Both the position numbers and the translations under genes were made by a program. A DNA stretch of 64,000 bases from Porites lobata (taxonomy: Eukaryota > Cnidaria > Anthozoa > Scleractinia > Poritidae): contig CALNXK010000035.1 in assembly GCA_942486035.1 (NCBI GenBank), positions 378,501 to 442,500 of the forward strand. Reading direction: 5' to 3'. This document shows positions 50,267-62,200 of the stretch, in pieces; within the stretch, counting starts at the first letter, position 1; each line of letters begins with the position of its first letter. Below the pieces are notes generated by a model that was not told the origin of the DNA, did not search any database, and saw only the letters and a list, made by a program, of their open reading frames with translations.

Positions 50267-50393
50267 CATCCTTCAAGAATCTCATGTAGATACTTAACTT
50301 CACTTTTCACATTGTGGTGATCAACATGCAATTTATACTTGTATCTTTGGTTTCAGAATTCCCCACTTTGTAACAAATGTTGCTATTCAATAC

Positions 50394-50399
50394 ATTAAA
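50394..50399 (+). terminator. Candidate poly(A) signal of the aquaporin gene
   Basis: ATTAAA, the commonest variant signal, lies about 128 bases past the stop codon. A canonical AATAAA occurs further on at about 50572. Either could be used. Confidence 0.35.
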
Positions 50400-51309
50400 A
50401 TGATGAGTAAATTTAACCCTTTCATGTTTGATGAATGAATATTTTTTAAAGGAGGAAAAGAAGTGATCTCAGATCACATTCTTCGAAGACAGTGATGACC
50501 TAACAAAGCTGGAAATTGTGAAAAAAACTTATTTTATTTCCATTGGTTTTTTATCATCACATATAGAGCTAACAATAAAGGCAATGGGCCAGAATTTTGC
50601 CTTGCTCAGAATTTAAAAACAGACTACTTTTAATATTGTTTGAAACAATATACAGACCATTGCAGTTTTGAGTACACTGAGATGTATTTTGAGTTGTTGA
50701 AAAATGATTAAAGCAAATCCTAGGTTAGACAGCATGACAAATCAGTGGCTAATGAAAGATAACCCAGAATTAAGGCAAAGCAAGCTTTAAAAAGCTCAGC
50801 AATGATAACTAGCTTATGTTCTTTGTAAAGTTTTTGTTAAAATTATTTGTAGAAAAATATTATAATGACGAGTATTCACTAAATCACAAGCTTCAGAGCA
50901 TGAATAAGCTAGTATAATGTTAATGGCCCACATACTACTCTTTTTCTCTAGTCTTTCTTGTGATCTATCTGTATTATTATATATTACATATGTGTAACCA
51001 CTGCTCACCTCGACTAGCTAATCTGCTAACTGCGGGCAGTGGATATTGCTTTCTGTAAAATTTGCCATAATTAATAAACAGTTAAACAGTGACCAGTATG
51101 ACTACGAGGCTTTCTGGTCATTTTTCTATATTTGGTCAGGTTTTCTCTGTGCTCAAGTCTCTTCTGGCAATTGCGAGACAATGGAGCCACAAAAATTTGC
51201 AATTTTGACCCTAAAGCCTCGGATTCAGCTTAAAATTTAATATATTGAACGTGGGCTATTACCTAAATACATTTTTATACACATATAAATTTTCTAAGGG
51301 GTTGCATGC

Positions 51310-51576
51310 GTTACAGGTCAAATTTGATTTCAGGTTGAAGTTTCTTAACCTAGGTTGTCTCTCAATTTCCTTTGACTCCTAGCCCTAATTCATGAATAAT
51401 TCGGACTAGGAGACAAAGAAAATTGAGAATCAACCTACAATCTTGGACAGAAGAAAATGGAACAGCAAAGCCCCATCACCCCAAAATCAAGGATGAAGCC
51501 ACGCAAAAGCCAAAACGTGCCATTTTTAGATTGTAGATTAAAAAATTTTCACCTAAAATCAAATTTGACCTGTAAC
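51310..51576. mobile_element. MITE with GTCAAATTTGATTTCAGGTT ends, copy 2, with nested palindrome
   Basis: GTTACAGGTCAAATTTGATT at the left and AATCAAATTTGACCTGTAAC at the right are perfect inverted ends. Inside, 51356-51441 is a second inverted repeat: TTGTCTCTCAATTTCCTTTG faces an 'aaagaaaattgagaatcaac' arm around 'cctagccctaattcatgaat'. The outer ends match those at 43010-43160. Confidence 0.75.
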
Positions 51577-52194
51577 ACATACATGTATTTCGTAATTGTA
51601 TGGACCATTAAGGCATTACATGGGTTCACAATAATTTACTTTCAACCATTAATATTGAATTTCAATGCAACCTGGAACCCACTTGAATATTGTAAGGGAT
51701 TAACTAGGTCCCCAAAAACAGACAAACTTGAATGCCAGCTTACCCTTTGGGCAAGCAGCTCTAACATTGTGCTTGCCCAGGGCCATTGCTTTCATACCTT
51801 CTAAAGCAAATAATATTATTTAGTTATAAGGATATCTGGGTCCACAGAGCAGCAGATGTTGAATTTTAAAATTCAAGTGAAGAAAATATTCTAGTACCAT
51901 ACTTGATCTTGGAGCATTTTATCAAAACGGTTCCCTTTCTCACCATCGTGAATCCTTGGACAAATTCTTTCTCATATATGTGCTCCAGTTGAGTTGGCGG
52001 AGTTGAAAAAAGTTTTATTTGTGCAAATTCAGGTTTAGTTACCATAACAACTCATGTGCTCCCTTTGCTGTTAACCCACAATTACCACGCACCAACCAGG
52101 CTTCAAACAACTCAGTCCAGGAATTCATCAAAAATGCATCAGTAAAGAAATCAAAATTGCCATTTCTGTTTTGGATGAAACTCACCCAAGGTCC

Positions 52195-52346
52195 TGGTCG
52201 GTTGTTTGAAAAGTGGATAATGCGATCCACTGGATAAAACTCTAGCCGGTGTTTAAGACAGTGACTGCTTTCCCTAAAACTTATCTTATCCACTGAATGA
52301 AAATTTATCGGGTGGATAGCACCATTCAACGTTTGAACAACTAAAG
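52195..52346. mobile_element. MITE of the GTTGTTTGAA/GTTTGAACAAC group
   Basis: The left end GGTCGGTTGTTTGAAAAGTG and the right end GTTTGAACAACTAAAGCC are inverted relatives. Inside are GGATAA and TTATCC words such as 'atccactggataaaactc' and 'gggtggatagcac'. The same end and interior words are found in the insert within the SINE at about 37383-37574. Confidence 0.6.
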
Positions 52347-52577
52347 CCAACTCTCTTTAGGATGGACACCTTTGAAAAAGGCACTATATATCCATTTTAG
52401 CAAGGCATCCATATTATAGAGGTGTCTGTTAAGGGAGAATTAACTGTACCCTAGAAAAAGGTTTGGATAAAATGTTCCTGACTTGAAAGACACTACCCCA
52501 CTCCTCTCTCTGGGCTATAGTGATGGAACACGATATAAAATAGTTGTGGGCTACTGAAATGTTGGTTTTGTTTCACA

Positions 52578-55500
52578 CTACTTCATAGAGCTCTTCTTTC
52601 GGCTCTTCTTCATGGTCTTCTCTTTTTCCTTTTTGGGTGGAGGAGTAACACCAGATGCAATGTGTCGCTCATACAAACTGAAAATAAACAGACAATGGTG
52701 AGAATGATGCTTAAATGGACTGTGATGAGCCATGGCAAGAAGAAACATTTGCATGCCACAATGAAATCAGAAAAATTCTCAATTTTATAAAGCATTTAAT
52801 TGAGTTTTTGAAAAATAATATGTGAACACAGCCCTTGTAATTTTGAAAAGACTTAATGTAGGAAACAACCACAAATTTTATAGTACTGTGAATACCCTAG
52901 AGATCTAAATTGTGTCCCCATCACTTTGAGGAAATGCCCCATGTGTCCCCTCTCCTAGAATAATCATGTAGAATGCTCTGTTTTATTGACGTGAATATTG
53001 TAAAAAATGAAGTGAATCTTTCCTCGTCAACTAACCTTTTGTATCCATCTGTCTTGATGTACTCAAAAACATGTGATGGACCTAAAACAATTTGGTCTTC
53101 CAGCTGTTGTAACCATGCATTTCCTTCAGGTCTGAACACATGACGAGGGTTGGCCATGTCAAGCTCACCTTTGCAAAACCAAAACCAGTGACACAAGTTT
53201 AGTTTAATACATACCAGTCCTAGCCAGGCATTTGTGCTCTGCCTTTATAGGCAATTATTTGAGGCAATCTCCCTATTCACCTTCAGATCTAACTTACAGA
53301 AAGTTCATGTTTAACCCATCCATTCATCCATCCGTGAAGTGATGCAATTATAATTCTGACGAACTAACCTCCATTAAGCAGTCATTTGTAATCAGCCTGA
53401 GACAGTGATTTTGTAAGAAATAGTTATGGTGAGTCCTGGGACTCATCATACGAAAAATTATGAGTCCCAGTTCAAAAACAATGAGTTCAGTTGAAAAACA
53501 ATCATTATAGATTGAAAATGCTTGGGTTGAAAAATAAATAAAATAATAACTGAATCTGAAGACAGACTCCAAAACTCTTTTACCAATTTACTGAAATTAA
53601 AATATAGTCCTTCTATTTAAACAACAAAAATTAATGTGGGGACTAAAATAAATATGCATCATTAAACAAGAGCCACATTAACAACCACAGAAATCACATG
53701 TAGAGGATTTTCTAAAAAAAACATCTTCATATTGATCAATCTTTGCATTCAACAGGATGCATCTATTGAATCATTTTGTGTCTTTGGGGATTTTCATGCG
53801 TCAGGGACGCAGGATGCAGAGGTAACAAAATCACTGCTGAGGGTGTCGCTTTAAATATTAATAACTGAGGCTCAAAGGTATCGAGGTTTCAAATTTAATG
53901 TTAATAAAGATGCAGCTGGGGGTACATCAAACCCCTAAGTCTGACCTTGTGTGGGGAACAATGAACCTCTATTGAGTGGCCAACCTCCATTAAGCAGTCA
54001 CTTGCCGTCACCCTGAGGATGTCGCTTATATAATGGAGGCTTCACGGAATAGAGTTTTCAAATGTCAATAAAAAAGGTTCTGTGGGTACGTGCCAGACCA
54101 CTGAGACTTGCATGTATCGGGAATATAATGAGCTATGTGGTCCTGCTCTCAATGCTTTAAGATGAATAGGAAAAATAGTTTGTATGTAAGGTCATAAACT
54201 CACCTAGTTCAGGAGGAAGAGCTGTGAGCCTGTTGTTTTGCAGATGAAAAAGGTTCAAGAGCTTTTGGGTACAAGATCATTGCCTGAGAATTTTTAATCA
54301 GGAAAGTTCATTTAATATGACAAGGGGGATGAAGATATAATGGGCTAAAATGTTACACTGTATGGAGGGGTCCTGCTCTCAAAACCAACACATGACATCT
54401 AAGATGAAAACTCAACAAAAATAGTCAGTATATCAAGGTCAGATAAACTAGTCTAGTTCAGGAGGTTCATTCCAAAAATGCTTTAGAGCCTGTATGTTTT
54501 GTCATAGTATAAAGATGAAGTTCAATTTAAATATATTTCGTGTAAGGATCTTTTTCAGGGGAGCTTGAAGGAGGAGGAGGGGGGGGCTCTGAAATTTTTT
54601 CTACAAGATCATTGTCTCGGAGCACCAACTAAAATAATAAAAGCAAAAGTTCATCAAGGATGTGCTGTAAGGAAATTGAATGAAGCCCAGAGCTCTGAAC
54701 CTATAAATTCTAGGGTGCCCAGCATATAATTTGTATTATTATTGACTAAAAAAAAGAATGTTGACCTCTTTTTAGAGAATAACCCAATAACACCAAAAAT
54801 TGATTTGCACCCATCGCAAACTTGCAGATATTTGAACAAAAAATATAGCAATGATATTATGAAATTTGGCGCCTTCCATACACAATGAATTAAACAGATC
54901 TCTGAGGGTTTTATCCTTAAATAATAAAGAATTGCAGTTAAGAGGAAATGTTGCACAAATTTTCAATCTAGATCCATTATTACACACTGAACATGTAGTT
55001 AAAAAGTGTTTGAGCAGCATACAATCTAGAATTTGGAGGCTCTTGAATTTGAATCCTGATGATCAAGTTTTCTAATTATGCCTGATTTCTCTTTTTTTGA
55101 AATAGGTACAAGGAGGAAATTAACCTTGATAAACCCCAAAGGTCAGAAAAAATTCTCCATGTGCAACACATGGTAAAAATGATTTGTACTGTTTTTGCAA
55201 CTTGTTGCCGTGACTTGTTGCTGCAACATGTTGCCTGGTGCATTCCATCCCTGATTGAGGTCTTGATTTATGGCAAAATTCTGTTGTGGAGACTGTTTTT
55301 GAAAAACATTCACATTAAATTTGCCAACTTGTTGCCGTGACTTGTTGCTGCAACATGTTGCCTGGTGCATTCCATCCCTAAGGTCTTTAAGTGCTGTTTT
55401 TGAAAAACATTCACATTAAATGCCAACTTTCGTACCAAATGTTGAGAACGACGGTATTACATGTAGCTGTACGAAACAGTTATCTTCTAAGGCAACAATC

Positions 55501-58500
55501 ATTGTAGGAATAATAAATCATTACCACTTGAAGGTTTCGAAGCTCTCCTATCTCGTCAGGCAAAGTTTCAAAGTCATTATCACCAAGATACAGTGCACGT
55601 AACTGCTCTAAAAATAATAATAACCAAAAATAACTTTTTTCATAAGCTAGAAAGAATGGTGCCACCTATCAAAACAATGAGTAACTTGTTAACACCAGTG
55701 GTGCATGTACCCGTGTGTGGCCAAGTAATTAACACCTCGAACTCCGGATCTGGAGGTCTGGGGTTCAAGCCTCACCCATCGCATTGTTTCCTTAGACAAG
55801 GAACTTTACTCCACTTTGTCTCTCTTCACCCAGGGCCGAGTTGTTCAAAGTTGGGTTAAGATAACCCTGGGTTAGTGCAAGATTTGAATTCACATTTGAA
55901 AGCTTAAAAAGCATTTAAGTTTTAATTCTTTTTGTCTACAAGTTGAAGATTCGAAGCTCTAAAAATAACAGAGAAAATTATCCGAGAAAATGCTTTTGAA
56001 TAAAAGAAAAAGAAACCTCGGTTAAAGTTAACCCCGGGTTAAGCACTAATCTGCCTTTGAACAACTTGGCCCAGGTGTATGAATGGGTAACAGCAACATA
56101 CTGCTGGGGTAACCCTGCAATGGACTAGCATCCCCTCCAGGGGGGAGTAGCAGTACTCCTAGGCTTGCTTCATGCTAAGGAAACCAAGAAACATGTAAGC
56201 TCTGGCCATTTGGGCCTCTGGCTTCATGTGCACCTAGAAATACATAGGTAGTATTTGTTATGATGATTTTATTTCACATTGTGAAATAACTTCCTAGTTG
56301 CCGGACTTTTGCTCCAAGGATTTCTCTGAAATTTCTCTGGCATATTTATTAGTCTGATCAATAAAAACCGATGTACCAGAAATTTCAGTAAAAAGTATCA
56401 GCAAAATTTTTTACTAGATGCGGTTTCCTTTGAACAGTAGGGCCCATTTAAGCACTAATAATTTGCAAAATATATTTTTTACTAACAATGAAATTGGAAC
56501 ATTTCATGGCACTTGAATATTAGTGTAGTACAATTTCATATTTCACTTACTCATAACAGAAAAGTTTCCTGGTAGAGATTCTTTTTGAAGATTGTTATAC
56601 GTTAAATCCAAGATTTCCAAACCAGAAGCTGTTCCTAAGCCTCTAGGTAAGGAACTAAGGCGATTGACCCTGAATAATGTAAAAGATAAGGAACAAAGAT
56701 TAGTACAGTCAGTTAGTGGGTGGCCTTCTGTAATTTGATTTTCAGGTGTGACCTCAAATCCTTGCTTTCCTTTCTGAGTAGCTTATATGTAGCTTTAAAT
56801 TCCCACAAAATGGGGCAGTTATGGAGAGAGTAAGTAAAATGAGGGCACTGTCAGTCTGAGGTTTGTCAGTCTGATGAGTAGTGCTACGAGTTACCAACAT
56901 CAAATACAGACCTTTAACTTTTAAAAACAAACTTGGGAAGATGAAAATGGCATTTCAATACATATCTGGATAATGTTCCTACTTGTATAATAATAAGTTA
57001 CGGGTACTTCTCCAACAAAAATTTGCAGTGTATAGAAATCATAAAATCCTGACTTTTTACAGGAAAGAACCCTCCCAAAAGGTAGGTATGTATAATACAC
57101 CCTTACACATAGTCATAAACATAATTTAAGAAATACTTACGCAGCATTAAAATGTCGTAGTTTTTTTAAATTACCTAAAGACATCGGAAGCTCCTACAGA
57201 AACAAAAAAGAAAAAAATAGACATTATATTACCTACGTGAGAGTGTGGTACTAAAGAAATAGAGAACAATAACATTTTTACCTCAATGTGATTATTGAAG
57301 ACATTTAGATATTCCAGGCTTTCAAGGCCACCTATGGATTCTGGAAGAGCTAAGGTGAAAATACAAGACAAGTAATTTAACTCAAATGTTCCAAGTAACT
57401 TATAAAAGAAAACTGAATGCCGTGTACTATTGGACGCATGTATAGTGTATTATTATCTTATGGTGAAGGTTTAATATGGCACTTGGTCAAAGATGTCAAA
57501 CATTTGGCAGGTGGACATTCATTGAAAGCCCAGATTTAATGCCATTTCATTTTTACACTGGCCCACAGTTCGGCCCAGGCTCAACCTCCACCTGGATCTT
57601 TAGAATTCAAGATTATCGGAAACCAGGATCTTATCATCCTGTGTTCAGCAACAAAAACCTGATCCATGCTGATGATGAAGCCTCAAAAACATTTGAGGGA
57701 ATCCAGTAATGGAGCGGGAGCTGATTGGTGGGGGGAGTAGTTATTTGTTTTAGCAATAACAATGGTATCAGTTGACTCCATAAAGAACTAGAACAAAAAA
57801 GATTAAAAATGGTTGGAGGTCAAAGGTCAAATGCATATCCAGCTGGTGAATAAAAGAATCTCTAACTAAACAGTCAATACATGGAATATAGTAATGTGAT
57901 TTTTCTAGGGAAAAAGCATTTGAGTTAGGCATCTACCTAACCTTAAGTAGACAGATAAACAAAAAAATACATAAACTAGGAAGGGAAAAAAGCAAAGACA
58001 AATTTATATTTTTGGAACCCCATGTTCCAAAGTAGGGATTTATTACCGGGTAAACATTGATTTGAATCATCAGTATGGAATTGTCATTTATTTTGAGGGG
58101 GGGGCCCTTAATAGAGGATTTACAGTATAATTAGAGAAAGACCTGGAGAGAAAACATTCAATATCTTAGGTGCAACAAACATTTTCCCCATTTTGGCACT
58201 GGTCAAAGCTAAATTTAAACTGTGTATAAGATCTCCATACAACACCAAACATTAATTTATCTAGGCTCAACCTCCTCTATCAAGCCTCAAAAACATTTTG
58301 ACAAATGGTCAATAGAGATGGGGGGGGGGGAAACATGGGCTTAGAATGCAAAGTAGAAAAGCTAAAGTACAATGGTTGGAGGTCATGCATCCAGGATCAA
58401 AAAGGGTGTGGAGGGGGTTAACAAAAAAGGCATTTTAGCCTCAAATAGTTTATTACTAACACTAAGTACAGCTTTTATACAGTGTACAACTTCACCTTCC

Positions 58501-59014
58501 CTCTAAGTCGGTTTTAACTTCTTCCATTTAAAAATCACGAAAGAATTGGATTCCCAGTTATCTTTCAAAATTTCGACAATCGTATTATACCAAAAACAGG
58601 ACCTCATGTTTGGAGCGGAAGAGTCCTCTTTTAGGTATGCAGAGAATTTCCACATTTCTTCACACCCAAAGTTAGAATCTCAGATGCTCTTACATGTACA
58701 TGTACACCTAAGATAATGATTCTCCACTCGTCTATTATAAAAACTTACATGTTAGTCTGTTATGACTTAGTGTAAGCCGCACCAGACTTCTTAACTGAGC
58801 TGAAAGAAATTAAAGAGAAAACATACAAGGCTTTCATAGCAGACTGGCCAGGCCCGGACTAAACCGTCACATCGTTCTATATTCAAGAAACGCTTCCAAA
58901 CTTACTCAATCCAGGGATATCCTTTATATTTGACAAGCCTCTGTCACATAGATCTATGTCAGTGTAGCCTTGTTCTTTAGCTTCCTCGACGAGCTTTTTT
59001 ACAGACTTTGACAT
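52578..59014 (-). CDS. RSU1: Ras suppressor protein 1 (leucine-rich repeat), 10 exons, LRR region damaged
   Basis: In animals RSU1 binds PINCH in the ILK-PINCH-parvin complex at integrin adhesions and dampens Ras signalling. Exons: 58906-59014, 58749-58799, 57282-57349, 57141-57193, 56551-56669, 55525-55607, 54605-54628, 54204-54261, 53036-53168, 52578-52677. Phases agree, giving about 265 residues against 277 in human RSU1. Hallmarks: start MSKSVKKLVEEAKEQG, LRR blocks such as LPESIGGLESLEYLNVFNNH, GLEILDLTYNNLQ, QLRALYLGDNDFETLPDEIG and NNRLTALPPELG, the tail segment LGPSHVFEYIKTDGYKR, and a Lys-rich C-terminus with PPPKKEKEK. Exons 7 and 8 sit in two decayed copies of one duplicated segment. 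Together they omit about 12 residues of one LRR, between LRDNDL and the next LxxLxLQNNRL. So the allele may be defective, misassembled or variant. Exons 1-6 and 9-10 are secure; 7 and 8 are tentative. Confidence 0.9.
53036..53168 (-). CDS. RSU1: RSU1 exon 9: conserved post-LRR tail
   Basis: Starts with GT completing a Gly codon and encodes ELDMANPRHVFRPEGN and VLGPSHVFEYIKTDGYK, matching the region after the last LRR of RSU1. The acceptor is CAAAG and the donor AAAAG|GTTAG. The phase fits exon 8 (CTA G|GTGAG) and exon 10. Confidence 0.9.
54110..54628. repeat. Decayed tandem duplication containing RSU1 exons 7 and 8
   Basis: Segment A (about 54110-54290) and segment B (about 54345-54628) share, in order: 'ggtcctgctctcaa', a 'aaggtca..ataaact..' block, 'ctagttcaggagg', a 'gagcctg..tgttttg' block, 'agatgaa..aggttcaa' and 'tacaagatcattg'. 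Segment A keeps the second half of the ancestral exon intact (NNRLTALPPELG). Segment B keeps its first half (LVLRDNDL), with a G-rich insertion after it. Mismatch and indel levels are high, so the duplication is not recent. Confidence 0.75.
55198..55421. repeat. Tandem duplication, period 127 bp
   Basis: A 55-bp segment beginning CAACTTGTTGCCGTGACTTG and ending GTGCATTCCATCCCT is repeated exactly at 55198-55252 and 55325-55379. The following 'gtttttgaaaaacattcaca' block also occurs twice (about 55292 and 55397). It contains palindromic CAACATGTTG and lies in the RSU1 intron beside exon 6. Confidence 0.9.
55713..56165 (+). mobile_element. tRNA-headed SINE interrupted by a TIR insert
   Basis: The head (55713-55785) reads like a tRNA: GTGTGTGGCCAAGTAATTAA (A-box region) and GGTCTGGGGTTCAAGCC (B-box region). 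Then comes 'ttgtttccttagacaaggaa' up to CACCCAGG at about 55835. The SINE body resumes at about 56070 with 'ccaggtgtatgaatgggtaa' and 'gggtaaccctgcaatggact'. The insert between has inverted ends GCCGAGTTGTTCAAAG and CTTTGAACAACTTGGC. It lies in an RSU1 intron. Confidence 0.75.
57610..58125. repeat. Fragments related to the CCGTAAATC TIR family
   Basis: The end at about 58095-58125 (CCTTAATAGAGGATTTACAG) matches the right end of the 23135-23765 element. 'cataaagaactagaa' and 'tggaggtca' blocks at 57778-57830 match its interior. A further piece lies at about 58330-58420. No left end was found. Confidence 0.55.
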
Positions 59015-59237
59015 TTCCAAGATCACCAAACTCCCACCTCGAACTTCTTCACTGTTTTTTTCTTCCAGCGGCCTCTACGTCATGTACGCAAACAATAACC
59101 TTTCCCTCGTCGCCAGACCTCTTGAAAAATATATGAAGCAAAGATGGCGGTAACGCGACTAGCCAATCTGTTTTGATACGTCTGGATCACGAAATTTAAG
59201 GCTAAAAATGGAATCCTCATGACTCCTCTTCTCTACA
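59015..59237. promoter_or_regulatory. Probable bidirectional promoter of RSU1 and the divergent gene
   Basis: Only 223 bp separate the two opposed start codons. The interval contains AAGATGGCGG at 59141-59150, the core of the YY1 site common just downstream of start sites in housekeeping genes, and several CG dinucleotides. No TATA box at a suitable distance was noted. Both 5' untranslated regions must fit here unless upstream untranslated exons exist. Confidence 0.5.
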
Positions 59238-62200
59238 ATGCCTTACCACGGGGGACACGAGGTGCTTGTCAAGCTTTCTACTCTCTTGCAATCACATGGT
59301 ACGTAACTGAATAAGACAAGTTTTGATTTCCGTGACACTAAAGTTATCCCCCAAACCTTTCTTATGATTTAAAGATCAAAACTGTTTTAAGTTTGGTAAA
59401 CTTGTCTATCAATTCCTTCGCTTGTACAAGGAGTTCTGTATCTGCCCTCATTAGATGCCTTTAGTCTCTTCGTAACCAAATATTTAACTTTTTATCGGAT
59501 CTTGATTCGAAGTGACAGAACATTGTTAACTCGTGATTCAGCCAAGTCGTCATGTGACGATGACAAGATCAAAATTTGACAATTTACTTTTTCTGTACAA
59601 AATAAAAATGAAACTATTTACCGTGAATGAGTAATAAACAAAGGTTTCTTTTTGGGCGGGGGACGTTACTTCTAGACATTTGTAGGATTTTGAATTTTTT
59701 GTTTTAGCATTTTGGCACTTTCATGGTCTCGCAAGAGATTTATGAGCTTTCCTCTTCTCATTCTGATGCTGTTAACGACTTAAAAAAAGAAAAGTAATTT
59801 TGGTTACCTTTGTTTTCCAGGAGATGCAGTTTTAAGACAAGAGAGCCAGCTATGTTTAACAGCTACATCACTTGTTTTTCTAAACCAATGCTTTGACATT
59901 GTCAGTTCAGGTAAACTATCTGTTTGTGACATCTTTTTATCAGGAGCTTCAATTAGAGAAGAGATGATTTTGTGAAAAGAAAAGTACTTTATAAACTTAA
60001 GTGATTGTTTTTGCTGTTTTGTTAAAGCTTGATCCTTTTCCTCATGGCATATAATGAGTTTAATGCCAGGTAACCAAACCCAATCAAACTTCAATTAAGA
60101 CTGGGATTTGAATTCGAATCCTGACCTTAGTGATGATAATATGCAACTCCTGACAATGCAGGGGTTTCAATAAGTACCAATGACTGATGAAACGGGTCGG
60201 CTACTTGCTCACATAAGTCAGCCACTGTTTTTCCTAAAAGAGGCAGCTACAAGTACAGTGTTTTAAAAATCATGTCAGAAACAAAAAAAGATATCATGAA
60301 ATCTCCATGAAGTCGTAGTTATGATGTGTCTTCCCAAAAGATCACTGGCTTAACGTTATGCTTTAGTTATGTAAAAGCTGTATTTCAGTCAATTTGCCAC
60401 ATGTTTCTCCATAGATTTACACAGAATTCGTTCACATGCAAATTTCCAAATTCACCCCCAGACCTTGCGCTATTCAAATTTACAGGCTACCTCAATTTTG
60501 TTAAAACCCTTGCAATTTATTCAAAAGAGCTACATGTAATCAAACCTCCAGAAGCTACACTAACCGGCTAAACTCTCAGTCTGTATTAAGTTGACACAAG
60601 CACCGGCTTCTCACTGAAAATAATTTTAAGGAGAACAATAAATCCGTCATAGTTCCCAACACTTCTGTCCAATTCATGCAAATGTGGATAAGTAAAGGTT
60701 ATCATCCTCAGGGCTAATATTTCTTTCCCTGGTCCCTCAAAGTGCTTAATTGAAATGCCCTTAATAAACAATCATCAAGGGTTGAACGTTAGATTGATGC
60801 GCTTGGAACTTCCAAGTGTTTTGCAGTGATGTACTCCACATCTATACTGTAACAGCACCCAGTGGCCCCTGGTGCCTAACTTTTGCTCTTAGGCAACTAG
60901 AAAATCTTACAGTAACTACTTTCAGACAAACCATATGCTGGGGACCTTAGGTTTTACAGGTTCAGACCACCAGGCTCCCTTCAATTTTCCTTAGAGCACA
61001 GCCTTGGCTTTGGTGTCATGAAATTGTGACAACATGTTAGAGTATAATTTACCAGATTTTTTGTAAGATAATTTTGACAAAAAAAAATGTGCTCAAATGT
61101 ATTGTCTTAGAAAAATGTTACCCTAATGGTGTCATAAATTAATGTGGCTAAAAAAGTTGAAAATGACACTGTTTGTTGATGGTTCTATTAATTTATAGGG
61201 CAGCAAGGAACAAGCATAGTAGGAAAACGAAAGGGAATATCTTACAGAGACAAGGAGGCTATCACATTCCTTCTTGATTTTCTTAGAAGGACTCCTTCAT
61301 TGAGGGTAATAATTATTTTAAAGCACTCTTAGCCCATTCTTTAAGCATTAACCAGAGGTGAATCTCCATTAACCCTTAGCCGTGAGAGTGATCAGCATTA
61401 AATTTCTCCTTGTAATATCAATGCTTTGTAAAACAGAGTGGTCATGAGAATTACAGACGTGATCACACAAGATGAATTTGCTACATGTAGATGTTTTATC
61501 AACTTCTCCCCACTACTTCTATAGGAAATGAATAGGGACAACAAATGAGAAGTCAAGTTTTGATCTTAGGGCTTAAAGGGTTAAGCAGCCGCTTACAGTG
61601 TACATGTATTAAGTGGCCACACTCTATTACGTGGACAGTAATCAAAGTCCCAAAATAATTGTGGAATTAAGAAAAAAATTGTAAATCAAACCTTTTCAAT
61701 GGGCGTGTCCACCTTTTGACCATCCCAACAGAAGCTCTTTTATTGTTTTCACCTACATGTATGTTAAGTGGCCATCAAGCACTTGATACACTTAGTTTGG
61801 CTTGATTTTAATATGGTGCAGGAAAATACAGTCCAGGGGCACCCAACAACAATTTTCGGAAAATATCTGTTTGGAACACGATTTGACATCTAGAATTTTC
61901 GGAACATTTGTTGTAAAATTTCTTGCTTGCCTGCCTCTCCTAGGATTTTCGAACATTTAAAAACTACTATAATTGCCCATTTTCAACGGATTTTTACCGT
62001 TAAAACGTCACCTAGAATTTTCGGGAGCCTTTTTTCTGGCTGAAATTTTCGAAAAGGTAAGTTTTGATCCCTATAATTTTCGGATCACTAGACTTTCACC
62101 TAGGAAATCCGAACAGATGAAAAATTTTTAGGGGATAAAAATATGCCTATATCTACTGTTTAAATACTGAAATAAGTTTAACAATGCTATGTTTAAATGG

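Larger units (their letters stand above)
50267..52577. other. Convergent intergenic region between aquaporin and RSU1
   Basis: The two genes point toward each other, so this region holds both 3' ends. It includes the poly(A) candidates of the aquaporin, a TIR element (51310-51576), a TIR fragment of the 'ggataag/tatcca' group (about 52195-52346) and unclassified AT-rich DNA. Frames at 51457-51804 and 52019-52237 overlap these repeats and show no protein motif. Confidence 0.6.

Noticed and set aside
55713..55785. Possible functional tRNA gene
   Set aside because: The acceptor stem does not close and the sequence continues into a repeated SINE body.
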